From NCBI RefSeq assembly GCF_014650695.1, contig NZ_BMVL01000002.1, positions 238,721 to 302,720 of the forward strand: a stretch of 64,000 nucleotides of DNA, read 5' to 3'. The DNA is from Streptomyces avidinii. GTDB taxonomy: Bacteria; Actinomycetota; Actinomycetes; Streptomycetales; Streptomycetaceae. Shown in pieces: positions 16,471 to 27,000 of this stretch; position 1 is the first letter of the stretch; each line of letters begins with the position of its first letter. The translations under genes were made by a program, and so were the position numbers. The notes below the pieces were generated by a model. That model worked only from the letters and a program-made list of their open reading frames with translations, searched no databases and was not told where the DNA came from.

Positions 16471-16947
16471 ATGACCGGTTCCCGCCCTCTGCCCCTGCTC
16501 TACCTCGATGTCGACGGTCCGCTGATCCCCTTCGGCGCCGGGCCGTATCCCTGTGGCGACGACGCCAATCCCCTGCTCGCCCGGATCGATCCCGCCCTCG
16601 GACCCCTGCTGGCGGCGCTGCCGTGCGAGCCGGTGTGGGCCACGACGTGGATGGCGGAGGCCAACGAGTGCGTGGCGCCCCGGCTCGGTCTGCCGGAGCT
16701 GCCCGTGGTGGCCTGGCCGGAACCGTCCGACGAGGACGGGCGGGGCGGCATTCACTGGAAGACCCCCGCCCTCGTCGACCACGCGGCCGGGCGGCCCTTC
16801 GTCTGGGTCGACGACGAGATCACCGGTGCCGACCGGGCCTGGGTGGCCGACCGGCACCCGGGCCGGGCGCTCCTGCACCGCGTCGATCCCGGACGGGGGC
16901 TGACCGGGGCCGATCTCGATGTACTGCGGGCGTGGCTCCGGGTGTGA
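16471..16947 (+). CDS. HAD-like domain protein
   Basis: 158 residues from ATG at 16471. The first HAD motif is visible near the start (LLYLDVDGPL, with both aspartates), and a late acidic motif WVDDE fits the metal-binding motif IV. The middle is short with no obvious cap domain. Similar small actinobacterial proteins are annotated as HAD-domain or secreted-hydrolase-like without a known substrate. A phosphatase activity is possible but unproven. Confidence 0.8.
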   Translation: MTGSRPLPLLYLDVDGPLIPFGAGPYPCGDDANPLLARIDPALGPLLAALPCEPVWATTWMAEANECVAPRLGLPELPVVAWPEPSDEDGRGGIHWKTPALVDHAAGRPFVWVDDEITGADRAWVADRHPGRALLHRVDPGRGLTGADLDVLRAWLRV

Positions 16948-17066
16948 CTCCGCTCGGGGCGGCCCCCACCGGGTTCACCGCCTCGTGTGCGACCGGCGTG
17001 CGCAGCACACCCGGTGGCGCCCGGCCGTCGGGCCCCGCGGTCGCCGCCCGCCGACCGGGCCTGGGC

Positions 17067-18962
17067 TCAACGGGCCGCGGGCGTCGCCGCGCTCGGATCG
17101 GCCGCCCAGGACGCGGCGATCAGGGAACGTTCCGCCGCCGCCAGGTGGGTGGCCGCGGCCAGCCAGGCCCAGGCGTAACCGTCCGGCGAGGGATCGGCCA
17201 GGCGGCCGAACACGTCACGGGGACGGCGGTCGGCCTCGGTCGCCAGGGCGGCGGCCAGGTCCGCCGCCGCCGTGAGTCCGGCCCGGCGCAGCGGGCCGTA
17301 CGAGGCGGCCGCCAGGGACGACGTGCCCCGTGCGGTCTCGGCGAGGGCGCGGCGGCCCCCCGCCACCCCGGTCTCCAGGAGGCGGCGCACCCGCCACAGC
17401 GGGGAGTCGGCCAGCGGGTCCGGGACCTCGGCCACCGGGAGCGGTACGGAGGCGGCAGCTCCCGCCGGGAAGTGCATGCCCTGGAGGCGGTCGTAGCCGA
17501 GGTCGGCCCGGCCCAGCCATTCCTCGGGCAGCCGCAGCGTGTACTCCGCTCCCGGCACCGGGCCGACCGCCAGGGGGCGGAGCGTCGCGGTGCGGTCCAG
17601 GTCGGGACGGCCCAGGACGCGCAGCTGGACTCCGGGGTGGGCGGCGATGCGGCGCAGGTTCTCCGTGTGCGCGAGCTCCGGGTGCGGATGTGCGGGCAGC
17701 AGCCGCAGCAGCGGCCCGTCCGGGCGCGCCTCGCGGACCAGAAGGTGCTCGCCGGCCGCGCCGACCACCGTGACGTCGCAACCGAGCAGCGCGGTCTCGG
17801 CTCCTTCCGGGTCGGCCGACAGCTCGGCGACGGCCTCGGCCGCAAGACGGCCGAAGAGTGCCGCTGCGGGCGGCTCGGTCCAGGCGATACCGGGCAGCGG
17901 GGTCGCCCTGACGCCCCGTCCGGCACCGAGTCTGCCCTCGGCGGAGACCGTCGCACCGACGATGCGCAGGCCCCCGCGGGCGAGGCCGGCATGGTCGAGG
18001 GTGGCACCGCCGAGGGCGACGGAGGCGGAACCGGCGCCGCGGGCGCGGGCCAGGCCGCCGGGGCGGACGTCCGAGACCGAGTAGCGGGTGCCGTCCGGGG
18101 CCAGCAGGTGGGTGACCACGCCGCCGTACCCGGTGGCGGAGAGCACCGGTTCCCGGCACAGGCCGTGCACCTGGAGGCTGCCGCCCGGCGCGTAGGCGCG
18201 GCGGGCGGTCCCGGTCAGCGCGGGGTCGGTCGAGCCGGAAGCCAGCATCCCGGCGGTGTAAAGAAGTTCGCGGAAGGCTCCGGTGAGCTCGCCGAGCCGC
18301 TGGCCGGCCCGGCGTTCGCGGGCGGCGCGCAGGCCGCGTACGACCCGTAGGGCGGCCGCTTCGGCGCGCTGGAGCCCGGCGAGGCGGGCGGTGTGCGCGG
18401 CACGCAGCAGCTCGGCCTGGACGACCGCTCCCCCGGCGGTGACTCCGGCGGCGAGGGCTTCGGCGGCCACCTGCCAGAGGGCGCCGGCAGCGCGCAGCTG
18501 GGCCGCGGTGAGGGCCGGAGCGGGCTCGACGGGAGCCGCGGCCTCGACGGGTCCGGCCGGCTGCGCGGACCCGCTGGATCCGGTGGGCCCGCCGGATCCA
18601 CTGGGTCCGGCGGGCTCGCCGGGCCCGGCCGCCGCGACCGGCTCCGGCGGGGCGTCCGCGAGCGGGGCCGCGCCCAGCGCTGCGGCCCGGTGCAGGCATC
18701 GCGGGGCCAGCAGGCAGCTGCATGTGGCCTGTTCGGCCGTAGTGATCGTGCCCGCCGGGCCGGGGTTCAGGGTGACCAGCGCGTCCTCGCCGAAGCGGAG
18801 GGTGACGGTGCCGTCGGCCGCGAGGGTGGCTCCCGCCGCGCAGCCCTCGGTGGCGGCGTCGAGCTTCTTGCGCAGGCGGGGGGTGAGGTTCTCGACGGCT
18901 TCGGCGAGCACCTCGGGGGCGACGGGCGGCAGTTCGGTGCTCTCGGTGCTCTCGGTACTCAA
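17067..18962 (-). CDS. SWIM zinc-finger protein of MoxR/VWA system (YehQ-like)
   Basis: 631 residues from TTG at 18962, whose last two bases begin the TGA of the upstream gene (TTGA overlap). No ATG or GTG lies in frame before it, and a GGAGAG site sits 5 nt upstream, so TTG is the best start. A SWIM zinc finger lies at C81-x-C83-x5-C89-x-H91, followed by a Gly/Ser/Pro-rich linker and a long Ala/Leu-rich helical region. SWIM domains bind nucleic acid or protein. The E. coli yeh cluster also ends with a SWIM protein (YehQ) after a VWA protein. Activity unknown; it is probably a substrate adaptor for the ATPase. Confidence 0.85.
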   Translation of the reverse strand: MSTESTESTELPPVAPEVLAEAVENLTPRLRKKLDAATEGCAAGATLAADGTVTLRFGEDALVTLNPGPAGTITTAEQATCSCLLAPRCLHRAAALGAAPLADAPPEPVAAAGPGEPAGPSGSGGPTGSSGSAQPAGPVEAAAPVEPAPALTAAQLRAAGALWQVAAEALAAGVTAGGAVVQAELLRAAHTARLAGLQRAEAAALRVVRGLRAARERRAGQRLGELTGAFRELLYTAGMLASGSTDPALTGTARRAYAPGGSLQVHGLCREPVLSATGYGGVVTHLLAPDGTRYSVSDVRPGGLARARGAGSASVALGGATLDHAGLARGGLRIVGATVSAEGRLGAGRGVRATPLPGIAWTEPPAAALFGRLAAEAVAELSADPEGAETALLGCDVTVVGAAGEHLLVREARPDGPLLRLLPAHPHPELAHTENLRRIAAHPGVQLRVLGRPDLDRTATLRPLAVGPVPGAEYTLRLPEEWLGRADLGYDRLQGMHFPAGAAASVPLPVAEVPDPLADSPLWRVRRLLETGVAGGRRALAETARGTSSLAAASYGPLRRAGLTAAADLAAALATEADRRPRDVFGRLADPSPDGYAWAWLAAATHLAAAERSLIAASWAADPSAATPAAR

Positions 18963-21900
18963 CGGGACTCTCCACGGAGGCGGTCGCCCACCCAGCGGGC
19001 GAGGGCGAGGGGACTGAGGGCGGCCACGGGCATGCCGGCCGCCACGAGTTGCCGCGCGACCGGGACCGAGTACCGGGGCGTCCCCTCGTCGTCGAGCGCG
19101 GCACAGCCCAGCAGGTGGGCGCCGGATGCGGCCAGCGCGCGGACCTCGCCGAGGAGCCCGCCGATCGGCGCGCCCTCCTCGAAGTCGCTGACCACGACGA
19201 CCAGGGTGCGGCTCGGGACGGTGATCAGGGAACGGGCGTGCGCGAGGCCGGCGGCGATGTGCGTGCCGCCGCCGACGCGGACCTCCAGCAGCAGGGAGAG
19301 CGGGTCCTCGACCCGGTCGGTGAGGTCCACGACCTGGGTGGAGAAGGCGAGGAAGTGGGTGGACAGGGTCGGTACGCCGCCCAACACGGCCGCGGTCAGG
19401 GCCGACCAGATGACGGAGGCCTCCATGGAACCGGAGACGTCGACGACCAGGATCAGCCGCCAGTCGGCCTCGCGGCTCGCCCGGGTGCTGAAGACGGGCC
19501 GCTCCGGGACCACGACCACGGTGCCGTCGGCCCGGCGCCGGGTGTGCGCGAGGTTGGCGCGCAGGGTGCGGGCCAGGTCGAGCCTGCCGCCGGGGCGGCG
19601 GGTGGGGCGCGGGGTGGCGAGTCCGGACAGGGCCGGTCGCAGCCGGGTGGCGAGTTCCTTGGCGAGTTCGTCCACGAGCCTGCGCACCAGGGGACGCAGA
19701 CGGGCGAGTTGGGCCTCCGGCATGCCGCCGGCCAGGGAGAGGACGGAGCTCAGCAGTTCCACCGAGGGCCGTACGGCCGCCGGATCGAGCTGGGTGAGCA
19801 CGTCGGTACGGCCCGCTTCGGCCGCTCCCGCCAGCACCTCCTCCCGTACGTCCGCGCCGAACAGCGCCTCGAGCTCCTGCGACCACTCCCGGGCAGTGGG
19901 GAAGGAGGCCTCCTGGCCGCCGCCCTGGCCCCCGCCCCGGCCGAGGTCGGAGGCGCCTTCGCCGCGCCCGGCGCCGTACAGCTCGTCCAGTGCGTGGGCG
20001 TAGCGGCGGGCGCCCGCGGGGAGCCGGTCGCGTTCGCGGCCGAGCAGCAGGCGCCAGCGGTCGGCCGGGGCGAGCCGCGGGCCGTCGGCCCGGGGAGCCC
20101 GCCCGTTCGGGACGGTGGGTGCTTCCGGGGCCTCGGCCGGGGTAGCGGCCCGGACCGGGACCGCGGTCGCGGTCCGGGTCGGCGTGTCCGGCCCGGGCGG
20201 GCTCCCCGGCAGCGGGAGGGCCTTGAGGGCGTTGAGCCCGGCGGCGTCGGCGGCGGCCCAGAGGGCGAGCAGGGCCGGTGACGCGTCGAGCGCGAGGTCG
20301 ACGGGGTCGCCGAGCCGTTCGGTGACGGTGTCCAGCAGCCGGTCGCGGGCGGCGGGCGAGAGGGCGTCGAAGCCCCCGCGCAGAGCGGGGAGCCGGTCGA
20401 GGAAGTCCTGGTCGGCGAGGTGCTCGACGCGGTCGAGCAGCAGGGTGAGAGCGGCCGGGGAGGACTGCAGGAGGGGGCCGGCGGCGGTCAGGAGTCCCCC
20501 GAGCCGCCGGGTCAGGGTGCGCCGGCTGTCGGCGGTGCCCGCACTGTCGATCCATCCGGCGGCGCGGCCACCGAGCTCGGCTGCCGGGTCGAGGTCGAGC
20601 AAAACCCGGACGGCCAGGGCCGCGCCCTGCATCATCGGGGACGCGGTGGCGGCCAGGTCGGCGAGGGCGTCGTCGGTGCGCAGGCCCAGGTGGTGGGCGG
20701 CGGCCCGGTCGGCGAGGGCCACGAGGGCGGCCGCGTCGGCGGGGTCCTCGCTCCCGGCGAGACCGGGCAGGCAGCGCACGGCCGCTTCGAGGAGGTCGCC
20801 GGCGAGGGCGGCGGCGGCCGCCCGGGACGCGGCGGAGGTGCCGGGCAGGTGGCCGCGGTGGAGGGCCTCCAGGAGGTCGAGGGCGTCGAGCAGTTCGGGC
20901 AGGGTCGCCGTCTGCGGCAGGGCGGTGGCCGCCTCGTGGAGGCGTACGTCGACCAGCTCGGGCAGATCGCACCGCGCGGCGGCGGCCAGCCCGGCGAGGA
21001 TCTGCGCCGGGGTCGGCCCGCCCTCGGCGGCGGCCCGGCGGGCGGTCTCGCGCAGCGTTCCGGCGGCCGCCTGCGCGGCGGTGACTCCGCGCACCCCGGC
21101 GAGATCCAGCCGGGCCGGGACGGAGGGCGTCCAGGACAGCCGCCACTTGGTGCCGAGGGCGGTGCCGTCGCCGGTGGCAGCCACGGTGAGGGGCTCGCCG
21201 TAGGAGGCGCCGCACACGAGGAGCCGTTGCAGCACGACCTCGCGGCGGCCGTCGAGGGCGGAGCGGAGCGGGTCGAGGCGGATCTCGCGGGGCGCGGGAT
21301 CCTCGGGGGACGGCAGCCGCAGCGCGGCGAGTTCGGCCTCTACGGAGGGGCCGAGGCCTGAGCGGGGGGCGTGCGGGGTGATCCGCCCGCGGGCGGTGCC
21401 GACGAGCACGGCCTCGAGGGCGCGGGCCAGCGCCCGGCCCCGGCCGAGCGGTTCGCCCTGGCCGAGGACGGTGGTGACGGCTTCGAGGAGTTCACCGCGG
21501 CCGGGCGCGGGCAGCTCCCGCAGGGCGGCGAGGTCGCAGGCGAGCCGCAGGGTCTCGGCGGCCTCGCCGGTGCCCGCGGTGTGCCCGGCGCGGCGCAGCT
21601 CCCGGCAGACTCCGGTGACGGCCACGGAGGCGGCCTCACGCACCCGGCCGGGGTCGCCGCCGGCTTCGAGGACGGCCTGCTGCCAGCGGGGATCGCGAAT
21701 ACCGGCGGGATATCCGGAGCGGGAGTCGAGCAGGTCGAAGGAGTACGGCACGAAGGAGGTGACGGCCGGCGCCACATCCCCGGTGGTACCCCCGGACCCG
21801 CCCTTCTCGCCGTCCCGCGGCCCCGGCACGCTCCTCGGCGCGACGGCGTCCGGCCCGACGGACACGCCTGACCGGGAGCCGGAGTCGGAGCCGGAGCCGA

Positions 21901-22786
21901 GGTCGAGGGAGGGGGCGGGGCCGGACCCGAGGCCGCAGCCAGCGTCCGGGCCGGACCGATGGCCGGAGTCGTCGGCGGCAGGAGAAGTGCCGGCATGGCT
22001 GCCCGGGAGGACCGGGGCGTGGAACGCGCCGATCACCGCGGCCACACGGTGACCGGCGGTGACCGCGCCTGCGATCACGCTCCTCATGTGCGCCTCGCGG
22101 GCCAGGTCCGTCGCCGGGACGGCGCTCGTGTCCGCGCGCAGCGCCCAGCCGACGCCGAGCGCCGCGCGCCGTACGGCTTCCGGTGAGCACCCCGGTGCCA
22201 GGACCTCGACGGCCCGGTCCCAGAGGTCGTCGCCGTCCCGGCCCGTGCCGGCGGCGGTGAGTGCGTCCGCGAAGGACCCGCCGGGCCGCGGCCCGGTGAA
22301 CGGCCCACCAGCAGGATCCGTAGCGGCCTGCGGGTCCGAGGCCCGGGTCGGGGACGCCGCGCCGTCCGGGGGCTGCGCAGCGGCATGCCCCTGGGGCGGC
22401 GTTGCGGTCGGCTCGGTCCAGCCGCGGTCCGCCAGGGGGAGGTCGCAGCAGATGACGGACGCGCCGGACCGGCGGGCCCAGCGGATCGCGGCAAGCTCCG
22501 GGGAGAAGTCCGCGAACGGGTAGAACGCGAGGCGGCCGTCCTCCCCGGTGCCCGCGAGGGCCACCGGGGCCTGCGTCTCCGGGTCGGCGAGGTGCTCCAG
22601 CCAGGGCTGGAACTCCGCCGGGAGCTCGACGCACACCACGTCGGCGCCCGAGGCGTCCAGCAGATCCGGTACCACCGCGGCCAGCGCGGGGCTGTGGTGG
22701 CGCACGCCGATGAGGTATGGCTCGCGGGTCGCGGCGAGGAGGTCGACCGCAGCGCGCGGGTCGGTGTGCGGCTCGGTGTGCGTCAA
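18959..22786 (-). CDS. DUF5682-VWA fusion protein (YehM + YehP equivalents)
   Basis: 1275 residues from TTG at 22786, which overlaps the stop of the MoxR gene (TTGA) and has GGGAG 6 nt upstream; a GTG at 22822 with no ribosome site is the alternative. The N-terminus carries the DUF5682 signature (YLIGVRHHSPALAAVVPDLL, then VCVELPAEF). A low-complexity Gly/Ser/Asp insert lies around 140-340, and a long helical region follows. The C-terminal ~190 residues are a VWA domain with a full MIDAS set: DVSGSM (1116-1121), GGGT (T1175) and SDFEEG (D1201). In E. coli these parts are separate proteins. VWA partners typically couple MoxR ATPases to their targets. Confidence 0.88.
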   Translation of the reverse strand: MTHTEPHTDPRAAVDLLAATREPYLIGVRHHSPALAAVVPDLLDASGADVVCVELPAEFQPWLEHLADPETQAPVALAGTGEDGRLAFYPFADFSPELAAIRWARRSGASVICCDLPLADRGWTEPTATPPQGHAAAQPPDGAASPTRASDPQAATDPAGGPFTGPRPGGSFADALTAAGTGRDGDDLWDRAVEVLAPGCSPEAVRRAALGVGWALRADTSAVPATDLAREAHMRSVIAGAVTAGHRVAAVIGAFHAPVLPGSHAGTSPAADDSGHRSGPDAGCGLGSGPAPSLDLGSGSDSGSRSGVSVGPDAVAPRSVPGPRDGEKGGSGGTTGDVAPAVTSFVPYSFDLLDSRSGYPAGIRDPRWQQAVLEAGGDPGRVREAASVAVTGVCRELRRAGHTAGTGEAAETLRLACDLAALRELPAPGRGELLEAVTTVLGQGEPLGRGRALARALEAVLVGTARGRITPHAPRSGLGPSVEAELAALRLPSPEDPAPREIRLDPLRSALDGRREVVLQRLLVCGASYGEPLTVAATGDGTALGTKWRLSWTPSVPARLDLAGVRGVTAAQAAAGTLRETARRAAAEGGPTPAQILAGLAAAARCDLPELVDVRLHEAATALPQTATLPELLDALDLLEALHRGHLPGTSAASRAAAAALAGDLLEAAVRCLPGLAGSEDPADAAALVALADRAAAHHLGLRTDDALADLAATASPMMQGAALAVRVLLDLDPAAELGGRAAGWIDSAGTADSRRTLTRRLGGLLTAAGPLLQSSPAALTLLLDRVEHLADQDFLDRLPALRGGFDALSPAARDRLLDTVTERLGDPVDLALDASPALLALWAAADAAGLNALKALPLPGSPPGPDTPTRTATAVPVRAATPAEAPEAPTVPNGRAPRADGPRLAPADRWRLLLGRERDRLPAGARRYAHALDELYGAGRGEGASDLGRGGGQGGGQEASFPTAREWSQELEALFGADVREEVLAGAAEAGRTDVLTQLDPAAVRPSVELLSSVLSLAGGMPEAQLARLRPLVRRLVDELAKELATRLRPALSGLATPRPTRRPGGRLDLARTLRANLAHTRRRADGTVVVVPERPVFSTRASREADWRLILVVDVSGSMEASVIWSALTAAVLGGVPTLSTHFLAFSTQVVDLTDRVEDPLSLLLEVRVGGGTHIAAGLAHARSLITVPSRTLVVVVSDFEEGAPIGGLLGEVRALAASGAHLLGCAALDDEGTPRYSVPVARQLVAAGMPVAALSPLALARWVGDRLRGESR

Positions 22787-23940
22787 CGCAGGCTCCCGCG
22801 CAGGTCCCAGAGGCGGCGCCACATCGCCGAACCGTCCTCGGCGCGGCGCCGGACCGGGCCGTCCCAGTACCCCAGCAGCCGTCCGTGGTCGGCCGGGTCG
22901 TCCTTGCGCACGACGCCCAGCAGGTGCCCCGGCAGCAGGTCCAGTACGTCCCCGCCCGGCAGGTACGCGGCGGCGACCCCGAGCGAGGCCGCCACCTGAA
23001 CGGCTTCGGCCGTGGACATGACCGTACCGGGGCGCTCCACGTCCCAGCCCTCGGCGGAACGTCCGGAGCGCAGGTCGCGGAAGACGGTGACGAGGGCGTC
23101 GAGCACGGCGTCGTCCACCCCGAAGGCGGCTCCGGCCCGCTGGACGGCGGCGACCGCCTGGCGGCGGATCAGCGTGGCCTCGGCGTCCGCGTCGGCGATC
23201 GGGGCGACCGTCTCGAAGTTGAAGCGCCGCTTGAGGGCGGCGGACATCTCGGAAACGCCGCGGTCGCGCAGGTTGGCGGTGGCGATGACGGTGAAACCGG
23301 GGGCCGCGGCGACCACCGCGTCCTCGGTGGCGGTCAGTTCGGGCACGCTGATCCGGCGGTCGGACAGGATCGACACGAGCGCGTCCTGCACCTCGGGGAG
23401 GCAGCGGGTGATCTCCTCGACACGGACGACGCGTCCGGTGCGCATGGCGGAGAGCACCGGGGAGTCGACCAGGGCCTGCGAGGTGGGCCCCTGGGCGAGC
23501 AGCAGCGCGTAGTTCCAGCCGTAGCGGAAGGCATCCTCGGTGGTCCCGGCCGTGCCCTGAACCGTGAGGGCGCTGGTACCGCTGACGGCGGCCGCCAGCA
23601 GCTCGGACAGCATCGACTTGGCGGTACCGGGCTCGCCGGTGAGGAGCAGGCCGCGCTCGCCGGCCAGGGTGACGACGCAGCGCTCCACGAGGGCGCGTTC
23701 ACCGACGAACTTGGGGGCGATGGCCAGCTTGGTCGGGAGTCCGGCGCGGCGCTTGGGCAGGGCCAGCTCGGCCCCGTCGCTGCCGCAGACGAAGGTGACG
23801 ACGGCGCGCGGGGTCAGCGCCCAGCCGGGCGGGCGGGGGCCGGGGTCCTGGGCGGCGAGGAAGGCGAGCTCGGCGGCGTGGCGTTCCTCTGCGGGCAGTA
23901 CCTGCCGGGCGGCGGGAGCGGTTTCTTCGGTGACGGTCAT
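22783..23940 (-). CDS. MoxR-family AAA+ ATPase (YehL-like)
   Basis: 385 residues from ATG at 23940 with AGAGGA upstream; an in-frame extension into the leader looks non-coding. Walker A is GEPGTAKS (102-109). The Walker B equivalent is VVRVEEITRC (E175, E176), with Glu in the first acidic position as in YehL-type MoxR proteins. Sensor 1 (VIATANLRDRG) and an arginine-finger region (ALKRRFNFET) are present. MoxR proteins are ATP-driven chaperones that remodel VWA-bound partners. The stop overlaps the next gene and the gene follows a strong hairpin, so it may head a separate three-gene transcript. Confidence 0.93.
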   Translation of the reverse strand: MTVTEETAPAARQVLPAEERHAAELAFLAAQDPGPRPPGWALTPRAVVTFVCGSDGAELALPKRRAGLPTKLAIAPKFVGERALVERCVVTLAGERGLLLTGEPGTAKSMLSELLAAAVSGTSALTVQGTAGTTEDAFRYGWNYALLLAQGPTSQALVDSPVLSAMRTGRVVRVEEITRCLPEVQDALVSILSDRRISVPELTATEDAVVAAAPGFTVIATANLRDRGVSEMSAALKRRFNFETVAPIADADAEATLIRRQAVAAVQRAGAAFGVDDAVLDALVTVFRDLRSGRSAEGWDVERPGTVMSTAEAVQVAASLGVAAAYLPGGDVLDLLPGHLLGVVRKDDPADHGRLLGYWDGPVRRRAEDGSAMWRRLWDLRGSLR

Positions 23941-24014
23941 CGGGGTCGTCCTCTGGAACGTGTACGGAAGGTCGGTCGGGGGGTACGGGGCTGGTACAGG
24001 AGGTCGGTCCGGCG

Positions 24015-24050
24015 GGGCGCGGCGCACCTGCGGGCAGGTGCGCCGCGCCC
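24015..24050 (-). terminator. Perfect 16-bp hairpin between the 1641-residue gene and moxR
   Basis: GGGCGCGGCGCACCTG and its exact complement flank a 4-nt loop, 22 bp after the upstream stop (24073) and 75 bp before the MoxR start. It would end or attenuate transcription inside the cluster, separating two large genes from the ATPase-VWA-SWIM part, or act as an RNA processing site. Confidence 0.85.
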
Positions 24051-24072
24051 TTCGAACGTGCCGGGGCCGCTC

Positions 24073-27000
24073 TCAGCGGCGGCGGCCGCGGGTGCGCTTC
24101 ACCTTGAGTTCCTCGAAGCGCGGCAGGTCGCCCTCCCGGACGCGCTGCCAGGCCCGGCGGAAGAGCTCCGCAGCCGGTTCGGCCGGGACCAGCACGCCCA
24201 GCGACGGCCGGTCACCGGCGCCCAGGCCGTACAGGGGGAGCTTCCACTGCTCCACCGGCAGCGTCGGGGAGGGCATGTCCGCCCAGCCGCCCGGCAGGAA
24301 CAGCGAGCGCCCGGCCCGGCTGCGGCCGGCCGTGACCACCAGGTCGGTGGCGGCCAGTTCGGCGCGGGCGGCCTTGAGGCGGGCCGGCTTCCAGCCCGTC
24401 CACCGCGCGGTGTTGCGGTCGGTGGGGTCGGGCATGGCGAGCAGCGTCAGGTACAGGGTGGCCGCGTCGGCGCCCAGGCCGTGCCGCTCGCTCACCTCCT
24501 CCACCAGGTCGGGGACGGAGCGGCTCGGGTCTTGCGGCCACCAGGTGCCGTCCGCGCCCGCCGACCCGGCCGCCGGGGCGCCCGGGTCGGCGAGCAGCGC
24601 GGCGAAGCGCGGGTCGTGGGCGGTGCGCAGTGCGGTCTCGGCGGCGGAGGGCCGCTGGTCGTCCCCGCGCAGCGCCGGCAGGTACGGGTCGGAGCCGGTG
24701 GAGTCGAGCAGGGCCGGGCGCAGGGCGGGCTTGGGCTGGTCGTCGTGGGTGGCCATGACGACGGCTCCGTACCGCTCGTAGCCCTCGCCGGTCTCGGTCG
24801 GCGTGCCGGCCGCAGAGCGGAAGGCGGGCAGGCTGGTGTAGTGCCCGATCTCCAGGAGCAGTTCGGGCGCGGCCAGCCGCTGCCGTACTGCGGTCAGTAC
24901 GGGCGGCAGGGCCGCTCGTACGGCATCGCCCGCGGGCAGCCGGTGGGCCAGCCAGGCCGCCATGGCCAGGGTTCCGGTCAGGACGGACGCGGTGAACGGG
25001 CTGGTGGCCGGTTCGGCGGGCTCCACGTGGTCGCCCTTCACGGTCCAGGCCACGTCGACGGACAGCTCGCGGGAGGCGGCCGGGTCGAGCAGTGCGGCCA
25101 GGGCGCGGTGCGCGGGCCAGCTGCCGCCCACGGCGCGCGCGGCTTCCGTGGCCAGCCAGTCGGGCACGGGGGTGCGCCGGCCCACGCGCCGGTTCCAGAC
25201 CTCCGCGGCGGCAGCGACGTCGGGTCCCTCGCTCCACAGCTTCGCCGGATCGGCGGGGAGCAGGGCTCCGACGACGGCGCGCCGCAGCTCGGCGTCGAGG
25301 GTCTTGAGCTCGTCGCGGGCGTGGGCGGCGTCGGCGGCCTTGACCCCGAGGGCGGTGCGCAGTTCGGGTTCCAGGAAGTTGCGTTCGTAGCTGTCGACGG
25401 CCGGGAGTCCGGCGAGCACCAGGCGGGCGAGGGCGCCGGAGACTCCGGTGAGCCGGGAGAACTCCTCCGCCGCTTCGGGACGGAAGGGCGCGGGGCCGTG
25501 CTCGGCGGCCGCGCCGAGGAAGGCGGTCAGCCAGCCGGCGCCGCGTTCGCGGTCGCCGAGCGGGGCGTCGCCGCGCACGGAGTAGGGGCCGGGGACGGTG
25601 AAGCGGCCGGTCGGGTCGTACAGCAGGGCGCCGAACTCGTGGCCCTCGGGCACGGATTCGCTGTGCTCGGTCAGCGCGAGGACGGCTCCGCCGCCCAGCG
25701 GCAGCAGGCTGCGGTGGTGGACGTTGCGTTCGCCGTCCGGGGTGAGCAGGTGCTGCCGGTCGAGGCGGAGCAGGACCCGGCGCCAGTGGTCGGCGGAGCC
25801 TTCGGCCGAGGCCAGGCCGAGGGCGTCGACGGTGCCGAGCAGGGTGAGCAGTCCCTCCCGTTGCTCGTCGGTAGGCGCGACGGTGACGGCGCGGTAGGCG
25901 ACGGCCGCGGGCTGGTCCAGCAGCGGCGTCCACGTGAAGGACCAGTACGGCAGTGCGGGGGTGTCGAAGTGCAGCAGCCCGGGCACCGGGGCGGCTTCGG
26001 TCCGCGTGCGGGCCGCGCCGATTTCGGTCAGCGTGTAGTGGGCCGCGTCGCTCTCGCCGTTCCAGCGGTAGTAGCCGGGGCCGATGAGGCCGCTGAGCCC
26101 GTCGGCGATCAGCCGGTCGCCGGGGCCCTGCTCGCGCTCCTCGGCGGGGGTGGTGTCCGGGTGGAGCCGGGCGGCGATCGCGTCCAGGGACTTCTGCTGG
26201 GTGAGGGTGAAGCGCAGGACCTCGACGATCCCCCCGATGATCTCGGGGGCGGTGATCCGCGGCAGGGCGGCGCTCACCAGGTCGGGCAGGTCGGCGGCCT
26301 TCTCTGCCGCGGCGGCGGACTTGAGCAGGGCGGCCACGGTCTCCCGGTCGGCGGCGCGCAGGGCGGTCGAGCCCTCGGTGTCACGGGGCCGCAGGGCGTA
26401 CCAGTGCGACAGCGGCGGAAGGTCCACGCTGCCCGTGCCGAAGACGGAACGGCGGCGGTGGCCGTCGCGCGACCGGGCGGTGACCACGCCGTCCGGGTCG
26501 GTGATGCTCAGCTCCTGCCAGTGCTGGGACAGGACTCGGGGCCGGTCGTCGCCGGGGAGGACGAGGGCGGCGACGGGCATGTCGCGGCCCTCGGGCACGG
26601 TGACGGTACGGCCGCCGGTGTCGGTGCCCTCCCACCCGTTGTCGGGGACGCGTACGGTGCGCCAGCCGAGCAGGCCGTCGGTGGGCTCGCCGAGGACCGA
26701 GCCGGCCACGGTGGGCGTCGGCCGCAGCCGGTTTCCGTGCGTGGCACGGCGGACGTTCTCCGGGTGCGCGCGCTCGGCGTCGGCGAGGAAGGCGGGCAGG
26801 GAGAACCTGCCGTAGGCCGCTCCGACGGGGTCGTACTCGAGCCAGCCGCTGTCGTTGTTCTGGTCGCGCTGCTGCCACACCCAGTACGAGGTGCCGTCGG
26901 AGAGCAGGGGCCGCTCGTCCGGCAGCTTCGTGTCGCCGCGGTGCAGGACTCCGCCGCCGGTGGCGCGCCCGCCGCCCGGGAGCGGCAGGGAGAGGTGGTC

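Noticed and set aside
18963..21215. N-terminal extension of the SWIM protein by ~750 residues
   Set aside because: The extension is Arg/Pro-rich antisense-phase text inside the DUF5682-VWA gene. The TTG at 18962 has a ribosome site and a 4-base overlap.
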